DNA of 40,227 nucleotides from Limisphaerales bacterium (GTDB lineage: Bacteria; Verrucomicrobiota; Verrucomicrobiia; Limisphaerales; UBA1096), in the NCBI GenBank assembly GCA_004213515.1, contig SHAK01000020.1:1-40227 (forward strand), read 5' to 3'. How positions within the stretch are numbered: position 1 is the first letter of the stretch; each line of letters starts with the position of its first letter. The translations under genes were made by a program, and so were the position numbers. Under the pieces are notes generated by a model that did not search any database, was not told the DNA's origin, and saw only the letters and a program-made list of their open reading frames with translations. Shown here one piece after another: positions 15,510 through 23,601 of this stretch.

Positions 15510-16832
15510 GTGGAATCCTATCACTCACAATATTTAAAAAGAGCTTCCAGAAAACGATTAATTTCTTCAGCTCCTGATCCAAATTTAATGATGGTCGTTG
15601 TAATACCCTGCTTCAATGAACCAGACCTTCTTGGAACACTTCAAAATTTATTCCAATGCGATCACCCCCTTGGAAAAACAGAAGTAATTGTGGTAATCAA
15701 TAGTTCTTTGAGCTCCCCTAAAGGTGTTCAAGAACAAAATCAAAAGTCACTCAAAGAGGTATCCCACTGGCTAAACACTGCGACCAATAAATGGCTAACC
15801 ATTCATTTATTGCATATCCCAAATTTACCTCAAAAAAATGCAGGAGTCGGCTTAGCTCGTAAGATTGGTATGGACGAAGCGATTAGACGTCTTGTCGATG
15901 TCAAAGCAGAAGAAAACGGAATTCTTATTTGCTATGATGCAGACTGTAGATGCTCACCTAACTATTTAACTAGTATTGAAAAACATTTCTTACAATCGCC
16001 TAAAACCCCTGGAACAAGTATTTATTTTGAACATCCTCTTAATGATCATGAAATGGTAAAATCTGGGTTTGGAAAACTTGAAGAATCTATTAATCAAGAG
16101 GAATTTGAAGGAATATCCGCATACGAACTCCATCTTCGTTATCATGTGCGCGCACAGAAGCACATTAACTTTCCATATGCGTTCCAAACAATAGGATCTG
16201 CCATGGCTGTTCGAGCTTGGGCATATATCAAACAAGGAGGTATGAATCAGCGCCAAGCCGGCGAAGACTTTTATTTCCTTCAGAAAATTAGCTGGCTAGG
16301 GAAAGTGACTGAATTGCAAACTGCAACAGTTTACCCTTCTCCCAGAATTTCCGATCGTGTACCATTTGGAACAGGAAAAGCAATCAGCAATTATATAGGA
16401 TCAAAACAACAAGAAACCTACCCTCTTCAAGCCTACTGGGATGTACAATGGCTTATTCATCAGATTGATTGGCTATGGGAATTCGGTCATTTTAAAGCCC
16501 CCCCCGCAGCACCTTTGGCAATTTTTTTAGGGGAAAAATTCCTCAAAGAAATCATTCCAGAAATACGCCAAAACTCAACTGATTCACAAAAATTTCGCAA
16601 GCGATTCTTTAGATGGTTTAATGCCTTTCGCCTTATGAAATATCTCAATATTGCAAAAGATAAATTCTATGGTTCAAACAAAGTTGAATCTGCGGCTCAA
16701 GAATTACTAAAAGAAATAGGGTATCAGAAAAAACACGAAAACATTATTGATCTTTTAAAAAAATATCGTCAACTGGACCGCGACTCATTTAAACCATCTG
16801 AATTTCAAACTAATAAATCAACGACCCATTAA
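15510..16832 (+). CDS. Family 2 (GT-A) glycosyltransferase
   Basis: The product is 440 residues from a GTG start at 15510. An in-frame ATG at 15588 ([11 protein letters not shown]) would remove 26 residues and begin right at the GT-A core, so the start is uncertain; neither has a clear Shine-Dalgarno site. The core shows [20 protein letters not shown] (29-48), the nucleotide-sugar metal motif DAD in ICYDADCRC (143-145), and the acceptor-site GED in [11 protein letters not shown] (251-253). No membrane segment is evident, so it is probably cytoplasmic or peripheral. The acceptor is unknown. It is a lone plus-strand gene and its end overlaps the convergent pseudopilin gene by 15 bases. Confidence 0.85.
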   Translation: MESYHSQYLKRASRKRLISSAPDPNLMMVVVIPCFNEPDLLGTLQNLFQCDHPLGKTEVIVVINSSLSSPKGVQEQNQKSLKEVSHWLNTATNKWLTIHLLHIPNLPQKNAGVGLARKIGMDEAIRRLVDVKAEENGILICYDADCRCSPNYLTSIEKHFLQSPKTPGTSIYFEHPLNDHEMVKSGFGKLEESINQEEFEGISAYELHLRYHVRAQKHINFPYAFQTIGSAMAVRAWAYIKQGGMNQRQAGEDFYFLQKISWLGKVTELQTATVYPSPRISDRVPFGTGKAISNYIGSKQQETYPLQAYWDVQWLIHQIDWLWEFGHFKAPPAAPLAIFLGEKFLKEIIPEIRQNSTDSQKFRKRFFRWFNAFRLMKYLNIAKDKFYGSNKVESAAQELLKEIGYQKKHENIIDLLKKYRQLDRDSFKPSEFQTNKSTTH

Positions 16833-17642
16833 CTTTGTAGCCCGTTTCTGCAACCATATAAGATCCTGATTTCTCATGTTGCTATCTGAATGGCCACCCC
16901 AATGCCCCCCCTCGTCACCTCGTGCATGAAGTTGTTTAGTATCTCTACCCATCCATTTGCGAACCTTGCTAGACCCATCCATATAACCCAATGCTGCAGT
17001 CCCGCTGTGATAACCTGCAGGAACATGATAAAAACTCTGTTTCATATTTAGCCCAAAAAATGGTCGACATAAACTTAGCGGATGCACTTCGATAAAAGTG
17101 AAAATCTCTCCCGGACCTCGGGCAGAATCTGACATTTTTAAATATGACTGATATCGAGAATTAGGTTGATTACGATAAGCTGGCTCACCTCGGCCGCGTG
17201 TTGTATCCCAACCCACAAAACTATTTAAAGCATAACTTCTTAAGCGTGGCATTTCATTACGACCAACCTTGATAGTACTTTTGTCAGATGGACATCGGTA
17301 AACCCCCTTAGTTTGAATATACTGACCAAATAATGACAAACGTTTATCGATCAACATCTCAGGCTTACCTGCATCCTGAGGGCGAGAAGAAAAAACGCCA
17401 CCAACCCATGTCTTGCGAACTAGTCCATTTCCATTATGAACCACCTGATCATCATGATCATCAGCATACAATTGCATCATAATACCTAACTGTTTGAAAT
17501 TACTAAGACAGACAGTCTGAGTTGCTTTAGTTTTTGCAGCAGCTAAAGCAGGTAAAAGCAGGCTTGCTAGAATTGCTATGATCGCAATAACTACCAAAAG
17601 CTCTATCAATGTAAATCCTCTGAGTTTTTTCGTCATAATCAT
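16818..17642 (-). CDS. Type II/IV pseudopilin-like protein (prepilin N-terminal methylation motif)
   Basis: The product is 274 residues from Met1 (17642), or 272 from Met3 (17636). The prepilin motif RG/FTLIE has its cleavage site after Gly9 and the conserved Glu5 of the mature form (Glu14). It is followed by the hydrophobic helix [20 protein letters not shown], then [20 protein letters not shown]. The last part has [16 protein letters not shown], resembling the C-terminal 'DG' motif of the large pseudopilin families of Planctomycetota and Verrucomicrobiota. These genomes carry many such proteins, mostly of unknown role; I cannot assign it to a secretion or pilus machine. No other pilus or type II secretion gene is adjacent. 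Confidence 0.88.
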   Translation of the reverse strand: MIMTKKLRGFTLIELLVVIAIIAILASLLLPALAAAKTKATQTVCLSNFKQLGIMMQLYADDHDDQVVHNGNGLVRKTWVGGVFSSRPQDAGKPEMLIDKRLSLFGQYIQTKGVYRCPSDKSTIKVGRNEMPRLRSYALNSFVGWDTTRGRGEPAYRNQPNSRYQSYLKMSDSARGPGEIFTFIEVHPLSLCRPFFGLNMKQSFYHVPAGYHSGTAALGYMDGSSKVRKWMGRDTKQLHARGDEGGHWGGHSDSNMRNQDLIWLQKRATKLMGR

Positions 17643-17689
17643 TTTAAATCCTGAACTATTAACAATTAGATAAAATCAATAATCGAAAG

Positions 17690-17717
17690 AACCTACCTCT
17701 TGGCTTAATGTTTGCAA
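17690..17717 (-). promoter_or_regulatory. Weak candidate promoter for the pseudopilin gene
   Basis: On the minus strand TTGCAA (17717-17712) and TAGGTT (17695-17690) are separated by 16 nt, giving a predicted start about 40 nt before the gene. Both boxes are imperfect. It lies in the 90-nt gap after queG, which otherwise shows no strong terminator. Confidence 0.25.
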
Positions 17718-17732
17718 CCAGTAAAAAAACAG

Positions 17733-18767
17733 TCAATTCCCTTTATATCTTTGATTTATTTGATCTAGTGCCCATGCAGCATGCTCAGCAATAAGAGATT
17801 CTTGATCATTTTTAGCACGTTCTAGAGCCGGAATTGCCATAGGATCACCAATATTACCAAGCGCTACACAAACGTTCCTTAAAAGTCCGCGACGCTTTGT
17901 TCGTTTTATCGGTGTATCACGAAATTTTGAACGAAATCCATCTTCATCCAACGATAACAGTTCTAATAAATTTGCTTGATCCAAATCATCCCGACGATGC
18001 TCAGCCATAAGACGCCCCTTGCCTGCAAACCTATTCCAAGGACAGGCAGAAAGGCAATCGTCGCATCCATAAATTCGATTACCAATCATTGGTCTAAATT
18101 CTAATGGTATTGATTCCTTCAACTCAATAGTCAAATAAGAAATGCAGCGACGTGCATCCAGCACAAATGGCGAGGTAATAGCTTGAGTCGGACAAACGTC
18201 GATACAATCAGAACATTTACCACACCGGTTATGCTCTGATTTATCTGGTTCAATTTTAGTAGTAGTTATAATTTCAGATATAAAAAAAAAATTACCAAGC
18301 CTACGACTTATCAGATTTGTATGTTTACCAATAAATCCTAAACCAGCTCGTTGAGCGATATCACGCTCAAGTATTGGACCTGTATCAACATACCAAAGAG
18401 ATTTAGCTTCGTTACTTGTAAGAGTCTGCAAGTACTCAGTCAGTTGAATAAGCGCTTCCCCAATAGAATCATGGTAATCCCTATAACGAGCATAGCGAGC
18501 GATAAGCCCTAGGTTAGGAGAATCATCATCAATAGTGTCCTTGCCTTCATAACTAGCCGCTAGTGTTATAATGGAAGAGGCGTTCTCAAGAACTAATTTC
18601 GGATCAACACGTTTCTCAGCATTTCGTTTAATCCAGGCCATCGATCCATGTTTTTCACTATCAATCCAATCAAGAAATTGATTTGCACTCTCTGGCGGAT
18701 TAGCATTAGTGAAACGACAATCATCAAAACCTAATTCCAAAGCCCTTTGACGTATCGCAGCCTTCAT
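17733..18767 (-). CDS. queG: Epoxyqueuosine reductase
   Basis: The product is 344 residues, within the QueG range. The enzyme reduces epoxyqueuosine to queuosine in tRNA using cobalamin and two [4Fe-4S] clusters. The N-terminal half has the family motif LWYVDTGPILERDIAQRAGL and FIGKHTNLIS. The ferredoxin-like clusters are visible as C182-x2-C185-x2-C188-x3-C192 (CGKCSDCIDVCP) and C235-x2-C238-x3-C242 (CDDCLSACPW), with C208 as the remaining ligand. The C-terminus carries a HEAT-like repeat (NVCVALGNIGDPMAIPALER). Its start overlaps the aroK stop by one base, so the two are co-translated. Confidence 0.95.
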   Translation of the reverse strand: MKAAIRQRALELGFDDCRFTNANPPESANQFLDWIDSEKHGSMAWIKRNAEKRVDPKLVLENASSIITLAASYEGKDTIDDDSPNLGLIARYARYRDYHDSIGEALIQLTEYLQTLTSNEAKSLWYVDTGPILERDIAQRAGLGFIGKHTNLISRRLGNFFFISEIITTTKIEPDKSEHNRCGKCSDCIDVCPTQAITSPFVLDARRCISYLTIELKESIPLEFRPMIGNRIYGCDDCLSACPWNRFAGKGRLMAEHRRDDLDQANLLELLSLDEDGFRSKFRDTPIKRTKRRGLLRNVCVALGNIGDPMAIPALERAKNDQESLIAEHAAWALDQINQRYKGN

Positions 18768-19306
18768 CAGACTTTTTGATTAACAACCTGATTAAACTGA
18801 CCATATATAAGCTGAGCAACTTCTTTAGCTGAACGGTACTCAGTATTCACTAACATATCAGCCTTACTGTAGGCCGGTTTACGTTCATTCATAAGATCAA
18901 TAATACGTTGCTTAGGGTTCTCTGTTTGAAGCAAAGGTCGATGAGATTGATCTTTTACACGACGCCAAATGGATTTAGATGAAGCCCAAAGACAGAAAAT
19001 CATAGAGTACTTTTTCATGGCATCCATATTAGATTGATCCACAAGCAAACCTCCGCCCGTGGCTATTACAGTGTTTTTTCGATCTGCCAACATAGCCAAC
19101 AACTCTCGCTCATAATGACGAAAAGTATCCTCCCCACGTTCTTCAAAAATCCGAGGAATACTCATTCCTACATGATCTTCAATAAATTGATCAGTATCCA
19201 AAAAATCGAAACCACTAAGCTTGGATAAAACGCGACCAACCGCAGTTTTGCCACAGCCCATAAATCCAGTTAAAGCAATATTTTGGATTTCTCTATCCTG
19301 ATCCAC
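18767..19306 (-). CDS. aroK: Shikimate kinase
   Basis: The product is 179 residues, the usual length. It phosphorylates shikimate at the 3-hydroxyl with ATP on the way to chorismate. Motifs: Walker A GFMGCGKT at 14-21; the substrate-binding Asp pair DTD at 37-39; FRHYE with Arg63; the glycine loop GGG at 84-86; and the lid Arg in HRPLL (Arg123). All are in place, so it is predicted active. It is first in an aroK-queG pair and divergent from hisA across 87 nt. Its function is unrelated to the neighbouring envelope genes. Confidence 0.94.
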   Translation of the reverse strand: MDQDREIQNIALTGFMGCGKTAVGRVLSKLSGFDFLDTDQFIEDHVGMSIPRIFEERGEDTFRHYERELLAMLADRKNTVIATGGGLLVDQSNMDAMKKYSMIFCLWASSKSIWRRVKDQSHRPLLQTENPKQRIIDLMNERKPAYSKADMLVNTEYRSAKEVAQLIYGQFNQVVNQKV

Positions 19307-19393
19307 GGAAAAAAAGTACTACAATAATTATTATGTTGCCCGACTTTTTAACTGAAACTCGACCCTAACTTAGTTAACAAGTAAGATGAACAC

Positions 19394-20164
19394 GTGTTTA
19401 GGCCGTGCATTGACCTGCATAACGGCAGGGTGAAGCAAATCGTTGGAAGCTCTATTAACGACAACCAACCTAACTCGCTTCGTACCAATTTCATCTCAGA
19501 AAAACCACCTTCTTGGTTTGCTGAAAAATACCGAATGGACAACCTAAAGGGGGGCCACGTTATAAAACTAGGTAATGGAAATGATGAGGCTGCCTTGGAA
19601 GCACTAAACACCTGGCCCGAGGGGTTACAGATTGGAGGCGGCATCAATGCCACTAATGCAGCTAAATGGATTGACTCCGGAGCCTCCCATATCATTGTCA
19701 CATCGTGGCTTTTTAAAGAAGGTAAAATCGACACGAGTCGCCTCCAAGAGCTCAGTAAAAAAGTTGGTAAAACAAGACTTGTGATCGACTTAAGTTGTAG
19801 ACTTCAAGGAGGAGATTATTTTGTAGTCACCGAGCGATGGCAAACTTTCACAGAGCTAAAGATTAATTCAAGGACTCTCAACCACTTGGCTAAGTATTGC
19901 GATGAATTCCTAATACACGGTGTTGACGTCGAAGGCCTAAGCCAAGGAATAGATGAAACACTCGTTAAGCTGATTGCTAAGCATTGTCCAATCACTGCTA
20001 CTTATGCTGGTGGTGCCCAATCACTAAGAGATCTTCAGCGTGTTAGCAAAATCGGACATGGGCGCGTCCATCTAACAATTGGTTCCGCACTAGATATTTT
20101 CGGAGGTAACGGTATTAAATATAACGATGCTGTTGCGTTCAACAAGAAACAAACAAAAATTTGA
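19394..20164 (+). CDS. hisA: Eukaryote-type HisA (HIS6-like) ProFAR isomerase
   Basis: The product is 256 residues from a GTG at 19394; a stop lies four codons upstream in frame, so this is the only start. HisA isomerises ProFAR to PRFAR in histidine synthesis. The TIM-barrel ends carry the two expected Asp residues, Asp7 in PCIDLHNGRVKQIVG and Asp132 in VIDLSCR. The protein resembles the yeast HIS6/plant branch rather than standard bacterial HisA: HVIKLGNGNDEAALEAL, IVTSWLFKEGKI, WQTFTELKIN, EFLIHGVDVEGLSQGIDE and SALDIFGGNGIKY are its hallmark stretches (recalled from memory). No other his gene is adjacent. It is a lone plus-strand gene between aroK and galM. Confidence 0.9.
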   Translation: MFRPCIDLHNGRVKQIVGSSINDNQPNSLRTNFISEKPPSWFAEKYRMDNLKGGHVIKLGNGNDEAALEALNTWPEGLQIGGGINATNAAKWIDSGASHIIVTSWLFKEGKIDTSRLQELSKKVGKTRLVIDLSCRLQGGDYFVVTERWQTFTELKINSRTLNHLAKYCDEFLIHGVDVEGLSQGIDETLVKLIAKHCPITATYAGGAQSLRDLQRVSKIGHGRVHLTIGSALDIFGGNGIKYNDAVAFNKKQTKI

Positions 20165-20176
20165 AAAGCAAATCGT

Positions 20177-20204
20177 ATCTTTAACAATATGTGATGTTTA
20201 AGAT
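20177..20204. terminator. Imperfect inverted repeat between convergent hisA and galM
   Basis: ATCTTTAACA (20177-20186) and TGTTTAAGAT (20195-20204) pair at nine of ten positions around an 8-nt loop. It sits 13 nt after the hisA stop and 16 nt after the galM stop on the other strand. It lacks a long T-tract on either strand, so at best it is a weak bidirectional terminator. Confidence 0.3.
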
Positions 20205-20219
20205 ATAAGAACCGTAAAG

Positions 20220-21362
20220 TTATTTAACACCAAATTTGTGTATAGTGGTTTGCGTGTATTTTTCCTTAGGACGTAAAACTGTACTAGGGAAGTGGGGCTG
20301 ATTAATTGAGTCGGGGAAATGTTGAGTTTCCAAACAAAATGCATTGCGAAATTCATATTTCCAACCACCTTTGCCGATCTCAGTTCCATTAAGAAAGTTA
20401 CCAGTATAAAATTGAATACCAGGCTCGGTGGTAAAAATTTCAAGCGTCCTTCCTGATGTTTCTTCTTCGACCCGAGCAGCCATACTAATTTTTCCAAATT
20501 CTATTTTATTCAAACAATAATTATGATCATATCCTCCCGGTTCTCCAGCTAGCTTATCATCATCAATTCTGGCACCAATTTTAGTAGGTTTAAGAAAACT
20601 CATTACATCATCTACTTTAAGTATTTCCCCAGTCGGAATACCTGTCTTGTCCACCGGTGTATAATGATCGGCATTAAGTTGTAGCACGTGATCAAGAATC
20701 TGACCTTTGCCAGCCAGATTCCAGTAAGCATGATTAGTTAGATTGACAGGTGTAGCCTTATTGGTAGTAGCTAGGTAATCAATACGCAACTCGTTATCAT
20801 TGGTAAGAGTGTAAGTCACCTTCATCTTAAGCTCTCCAGGATACCCTTCTTCACCATCCGGACTAACATAGCTAAAAGCTACTGCTTCACCCTCCTTGCT
20901 TCGCACCTCTCTCGCAGACCAAACCTTCTTATCGATTCCCTCGATTCCTCCATGTAAATGATTTGGATCATTATTAGTAGCTAATGAGTGCTCATGGCCA
21001 TCAAGTGTAAATTTTCCCTTGGCAATACGATTTGCTACTCGCCCAGTAGTAACACCGAAGTAAGAGTGACCATCTAAATAATCCTCTAGCTTATCATGCC
21101 CAAAAACCACATCCCCTAAATTGCCGTTTTTATCTGGCACGTGCATCTCTGTGAGCATAGCGCCGTAAGTAATAATTTTTGCCTGCAAACCGTTTTTGTT
21201 AGTCAGAATGTAAGCGTCGACTTTTTTTCCGTCTTCAGTTTTTCCAAATGCTTCTTTTTTCACAGAGCCTTTATTTTTCTTTTTCGCCGCGATAACTGAT
21301 TGTTCGACTAAAGCGCCGGCAAGAAGAAATCCTGCCACAAAATATGCTATTTTTTTCATCAT
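20220..21362 (-). CDS. galM: Aldose 1-epimerase (mutarotase) with signal peptide
   Basis: The product is 380 residues. It interconverts alpha and beta anomers of aldohexoses. An N-terminal signal peptide is seen at 1-26 (MMKKIAYFVAGFLLAGALVE onward, end VIA/AKK), so the enzyme is exported. The catalytic residues are recognisable: His137 in NHLHGG, His211 in NLTNHAYWNL, and the general base Glu345 in FCLETQHFPDS. Other family motifs include GRVANRIAKGKF. Secreted mutarotases are common in polysaccharide-degrading bacteria. It has its own promoter candidate downstream of the rplW terminator and converges with hisA. Confidence 0.94.
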   Translation of the reverse strand: MMKKIAYFVAGFLLAGALVEQSVIAAKKKNKGSVKKEAFGKTEDGKKVDAYILTNKNGLQAKIITYGAMLTEMHVPDKNGNLGDVVFGHDKLEDYLDGHSYFGVTTGRVANRIAKGKFTLDGHEHSLATNNDPNHLHGGIEGIDKKVWSAREVRSKEGEAVAFSYVSPDGEEGYPGELKMKVTYTLTNDNELRIDYLATTNKATPVNLTNHAYWNLAGKGQILDHVLQLNADHYTPVDKTGIPTGEILKVDDVMSFLKPTKIGARIDDDKLAGEPGGYDHNYCLNKIEFGKISMAARVEEETSGRTLEIFTTEPGIQFYTGNFLNGTEIGKGGWKYEFRNAFCLETQHFPDSINQPHFPSTVLRPKEKYTQTTIHKFGVK

Positions 21363-21403
21363 AATTTTACACTCACTTTTCTCTTATACCAGTATGAAAT
21401 CAA

Positions 21404-21437
21404 AGACCTTTCTAGGTCTCCCTCGGACTGGTGTCAA
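21404..21437 (-). promoter_or_regulatory. Candidate galM promoter with overlapping inverted repeat
   Basis: On the minus strand a perfect TTGACA (21437-21432) is followed after 17 nt by TAGAAA (21414-21409). An inverted repeat with arms AGACCT and AGGTCT (21404-21409 and 21414-21419, 4-nt spacer) covers the -10 box and could be an operator. The leader to galM would be about 40 nt. A second TATAAG with an extended TG lies nearer the gene but has no -35 partner. Confidence 0.5.
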
Positions 21438-21465
21438 TGTCATTCGCAGAACGAAACTTTGTTTA

Positions 21466-21499
21466 ATAAAAAAAACGAGAGCTGATATAGCTCTCGTTT
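21466..21499 (-). terminator. Intrinsic terminator downstream of rplW
   Basis: On the minus strand, AACGAGAGCT and AGCTCTCGTT form a perfect 10-bp stem (11 with one more A-T pair) around a 5-nt loop, followed by an unbroken run of about eight T residues. It begins about 24 nt after the rplW stop. This is a textbook rho-independent terminator that ends the fusA-rpsJ-rplC-rplD-rplW transcript. Confidence 0.9.
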
Positions 21500-21522
21500 G
21501 AAAAATATATTTAAAAGTACTC

Positions 21523-21864
21523 TTAGGTGAGTGTGATTTGATCACCTTGCTTAAGAGTGACAATCGCTTTTTTCCATCTAGGTGTTCGCCCTTCATGTCG
21601 GGTTCTCTTACGTCGTAATCTACCATTTACATTCATAGTATTTACACGATCTACCTTAACTTTAAAAAGAATCTCAACTGCTCGACGAATATCATTCTTA
21701 TCAGCAACGGGATTTGCAACGAGGTGCACTTGCTGCCTTATCACTGCCTTGGCACCGCCTTCCTTATTCTTGGCAGCCAATTCAGCCATCTCGTCGCAGC
21801 GCTCTTGTACAGCCATAACCTTCTCGGTAAGACGCACGGTTTTTATAACATCAAATGGACTCAT
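21523..21864 (-). CDS. rplW: 50S ribosomal protein L23
   Basis: The product is 113 residues against about 100 in E. coli. L23 lines the peptide exit and is the docking site for trigger factor and SRP. The core is KTVRLTEKVMAVQE, then QQVHLVANPVADKNDIRRAV and EILFKVKVDRVNTMNVNGR. A small extra segment (MAELAAKNKEGGAKAVIR, about residues 26-43) enlarges the first loop. It is normally followed directly by rplB; here a terminator and 17 kb of other genes follow. It begins 5 nt after rplD. Confidence 0.97.
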   Translation of the reverse strand: MSPFDVIKTVRLTEKVMAVQERCDEMAELAAKNKEGGAKAVIRQQVHLVANPVADKNDIRRAVEILFKVKVDRVNTMNVNGRLRRKRTRHEGRTPRWKKAIVTLKQGDQITLT

Positions 21865-21869
21865 CTTAG

Positions 21870-22520
21870 TTAATTAGTCAAACGTTGTTCAAATTTCTCA
21901 TAGCCATCTTTAGTAAAGACAAGCAAATCCGGCCAAAGAATATCGTAGGTATTTAAAGAATCGCTGGTTGTGGAACGTACCCTCGATAAATTACGTGCAG
22001 AAAGTGCAATATTACTATCGGCAGAGCCTGTAACAAGAACAGCACTCGAATATTGTCCTTTACCCCGATTCTTGGAATCAACGCCTAATGCATTAAGCGT
22101 ATTGACTAAATCCTTGGTTGCTGGTTTTTCAATATTAAGACCATCAAGAATAAGAACCTCTCCGCTCTTAACTCGCTCTGTAAAAGACTTACGAACTGCA
22201 AGATCACGCACCTTTTTGTTTAGCTTCTTTATATAAACCCGAGGTTTTGGACCGTGAGCAACACCACCACCACGCCAAATAGGGTTGCGCTTTTGTCCAA
22301 CGCGGGCACGCCCAGTTCCCTTTTGCCTCCAAGGTTTTTTACCACTACCTGAAACTTCAGCTACGGTCTTTGTACTGGCAGTTCCAGAACGCTGTGCAGC
22401 ATTGTATGCGACCACAGCTTCATGTACAGCCTGATGACCCTTATTATCATCAATCGGAGTAAATTTAGCTTCCAGTTCTCCTTGATCGGCACCTGTTGCA
22501 TTCTTAATTGTTAATTTCAT
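21870..22520 (-). CDS. rplD: 50S ribosomal protein L4
   Basis: The product is 216 residues (usual about 200-210). L4 reaches into the exit tunnel and, in E. coli, represses the S10 operon. The tunnel loop is clear: KKPWRQKGTGRARVGQKRNP, then IWRGGGVAHGPKPRVY. The C-terminal part has LVTGSADSNIALSARNLSRV. Standard place between rplC and rplW. Whether L4 also controls the detached left block cannot be seen. Confidence 0.97.
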   Translation of the reverse strand: MKLTIKNATGADQGELEAKFTPIDDNKGHQAVHEAVVAYNAAQRSGTASTKTVAEVSGSGKKPWRQKGTGRARVGQKRNPIWRGGGVAHGPKPRVYIKKLNKKVRDLAVRKSFTERVKSGEVLILDGLNIEKPATKDLVNTLNALGVDSKNRGKGQYSSAVLVTGSADSNIALSARNLSRVRSTTSDSLNTYDILWPDLLVFTKDGYEKFEQRLTN

Positions 22521-22541
22521 TATAATGATTTACGGACTGGT

Positions 22542-23273
22542 TTATTTTTTTTGTTTTGGCTTTTTCTTAGCCTCTCGAATGACAATGTAATCCCCATTCG
22601 CACCAGGTATGGCTCCCTTGACAAGCAACAAATTGTCATCGGCCTGTACCCTTATAATTTCCAGATTCTGAACTGTCCTGCTAGCTTGCCCCATATGGCC
22701 AGGCATCTGTTTTCCTTTAATAACGTGGCCAGGTGTCGAACCTGCACCGATTGAGCCTGGGCGCCTACGCCATCCACCAGAACCATGGGAACCTCGCCCA
22801 CCTCCAAAGTTCCAACGCTTTACGACTCCCTGAAAACCTCGGCCTTTAGTTTTACCAATCACATCAACATAGTCTCCGGGCTCAAAAACATCAGCTCCGA
22901 TTGAGTCACCCTGATTGACTTCAAGAGAAAAATCACGGAATTCCTTAATTTTGCGTACTGGATTTATGTTACGATCATCCCAAGCCTTTCGGTTGGTCAA
23001 ACGTTCTTTCCCTTTCACATGTCGATCTGGTGAACGGGGGATAAAATTGTCCTCACCATTATGCGCTTTAAGATGGCCTCTCTTAGCTAAATTAAGGCGT
23101 TGTTCTTTTTGCGCGTCAAAACCAAGTTGTACAGCCTCGTAACCATCCTTTTCAATGGTCTTACGCTGCAAAACATAGTTAGGACCAGCTTGAACGACAG
23201 TTACACTGACAGCGCGCCCGTCCTCAGTGTAAACCCGAGTTTGACCTAATTTTTTTCCTAATAATCCAACCAT
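22542..23273 (-). CDS. rplC: 50S ribosomal protein L3
   Basis: The product is 243 residues, longer than the 209 of E. coli through loop and tail additions. L3 starts 50S assembly and its extension reaches the peptidyl transferase centre. Visible motifs: MVGLLGKKLGQTRVYTEDG at the start; GKTKGRGFQGVVKRWNFGG; and the extension RRRPGSIGAGSTPGHVIKGK followed by QMPGHMG. The end is lysine-rich (EAKKKPKQKK). It follows rpsJ by 6 nt. Confidence 0.97.
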   Translation of the reverse strand: MVGLLGKKLGQTRVYTEDGRAVSVTVVQAGPNYVLQRKTIEKDGYEAVQLGFDAQKEQRLNLAKRGHLKAHNGEDNFIPRSPDRHVKGKERLTNRKAWDDRNINPVRKIKEFRDFSLEVNQGDSIGADVFEPGDYVDVIGKTKGRGFQGVVKRWNFGGGRGSHGSGGWRRRPGSIGAGSTPGHVIKGKQMPGHMGQASRTVQNLEIIRVQADDNLLLVKGAIPGANGDYIVIREAKKKPKQKK

Positions 23274-23279
23274 GACAGC

Positions 23280-23588
23280 TTAAATTTTAATTGTGATGTC
23301 GACACCTGCAGGCAAGTTCAACTTTTTTAATTCGTCCACGGTTTTTGCCGTGGGTTCCATTATATCAATCAGTCGCTTGTGAGTACGCTGTTCGAATGAC
23401 TCTTGCGCCTTCTTGTCAACGTGCGGCGAACGCCCAACGGTAAATCGCTCAATACGAGTAGGAAGCGGAATTGGACCGGCAACCAACGCGCCGGTTCGCT
23501 TCACCGTTTCAACGATATCACCCGCTGATTGATCAATTACACGATGATCGTATGCTTTTAGGCGAATTCTTATGCGGTTTTTTGCCAT
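23280..23588 (-). CDS. rpsJ: 30S ribosomal protein S10
   Basis: The product is 102 residues, the normal length, from ATG at 23588 ([20 protein letters not shown]). A longer in-frame start at 23633 would overlap fusA and add 15 atypical residues, so I reject it. S10 is part of the 30S head and also acts with NusB in antitermination. The signature [20 protein letters not shown] and the end [12 protein letters not shown] are conserved. It follows fusA by 13 nt, with no tuf gene between. Confidence 0.97.
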   Translation of the reverse strand: MAKNRIRIRLKAYDHRVIDQSAGDIVETVKRTGALVAGPIPLPTRIERFTVGRSPHVDKKAQESFEQRTHKRLIDIMEPTAKTVDELKKLNLPAGVDITIKI

Positions 23589-23601
23589 GATTAATTTTCT
23601 T

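Noticed and set aside
4240-21522. Mobile genomic island in the S10 operon
   Set aside because: No integrase, transposase, flanking direct repeats or tRNA target was seen; aroK, queG, hisA and galM are ordinary chromosomal genes, so rearrangement fits better.
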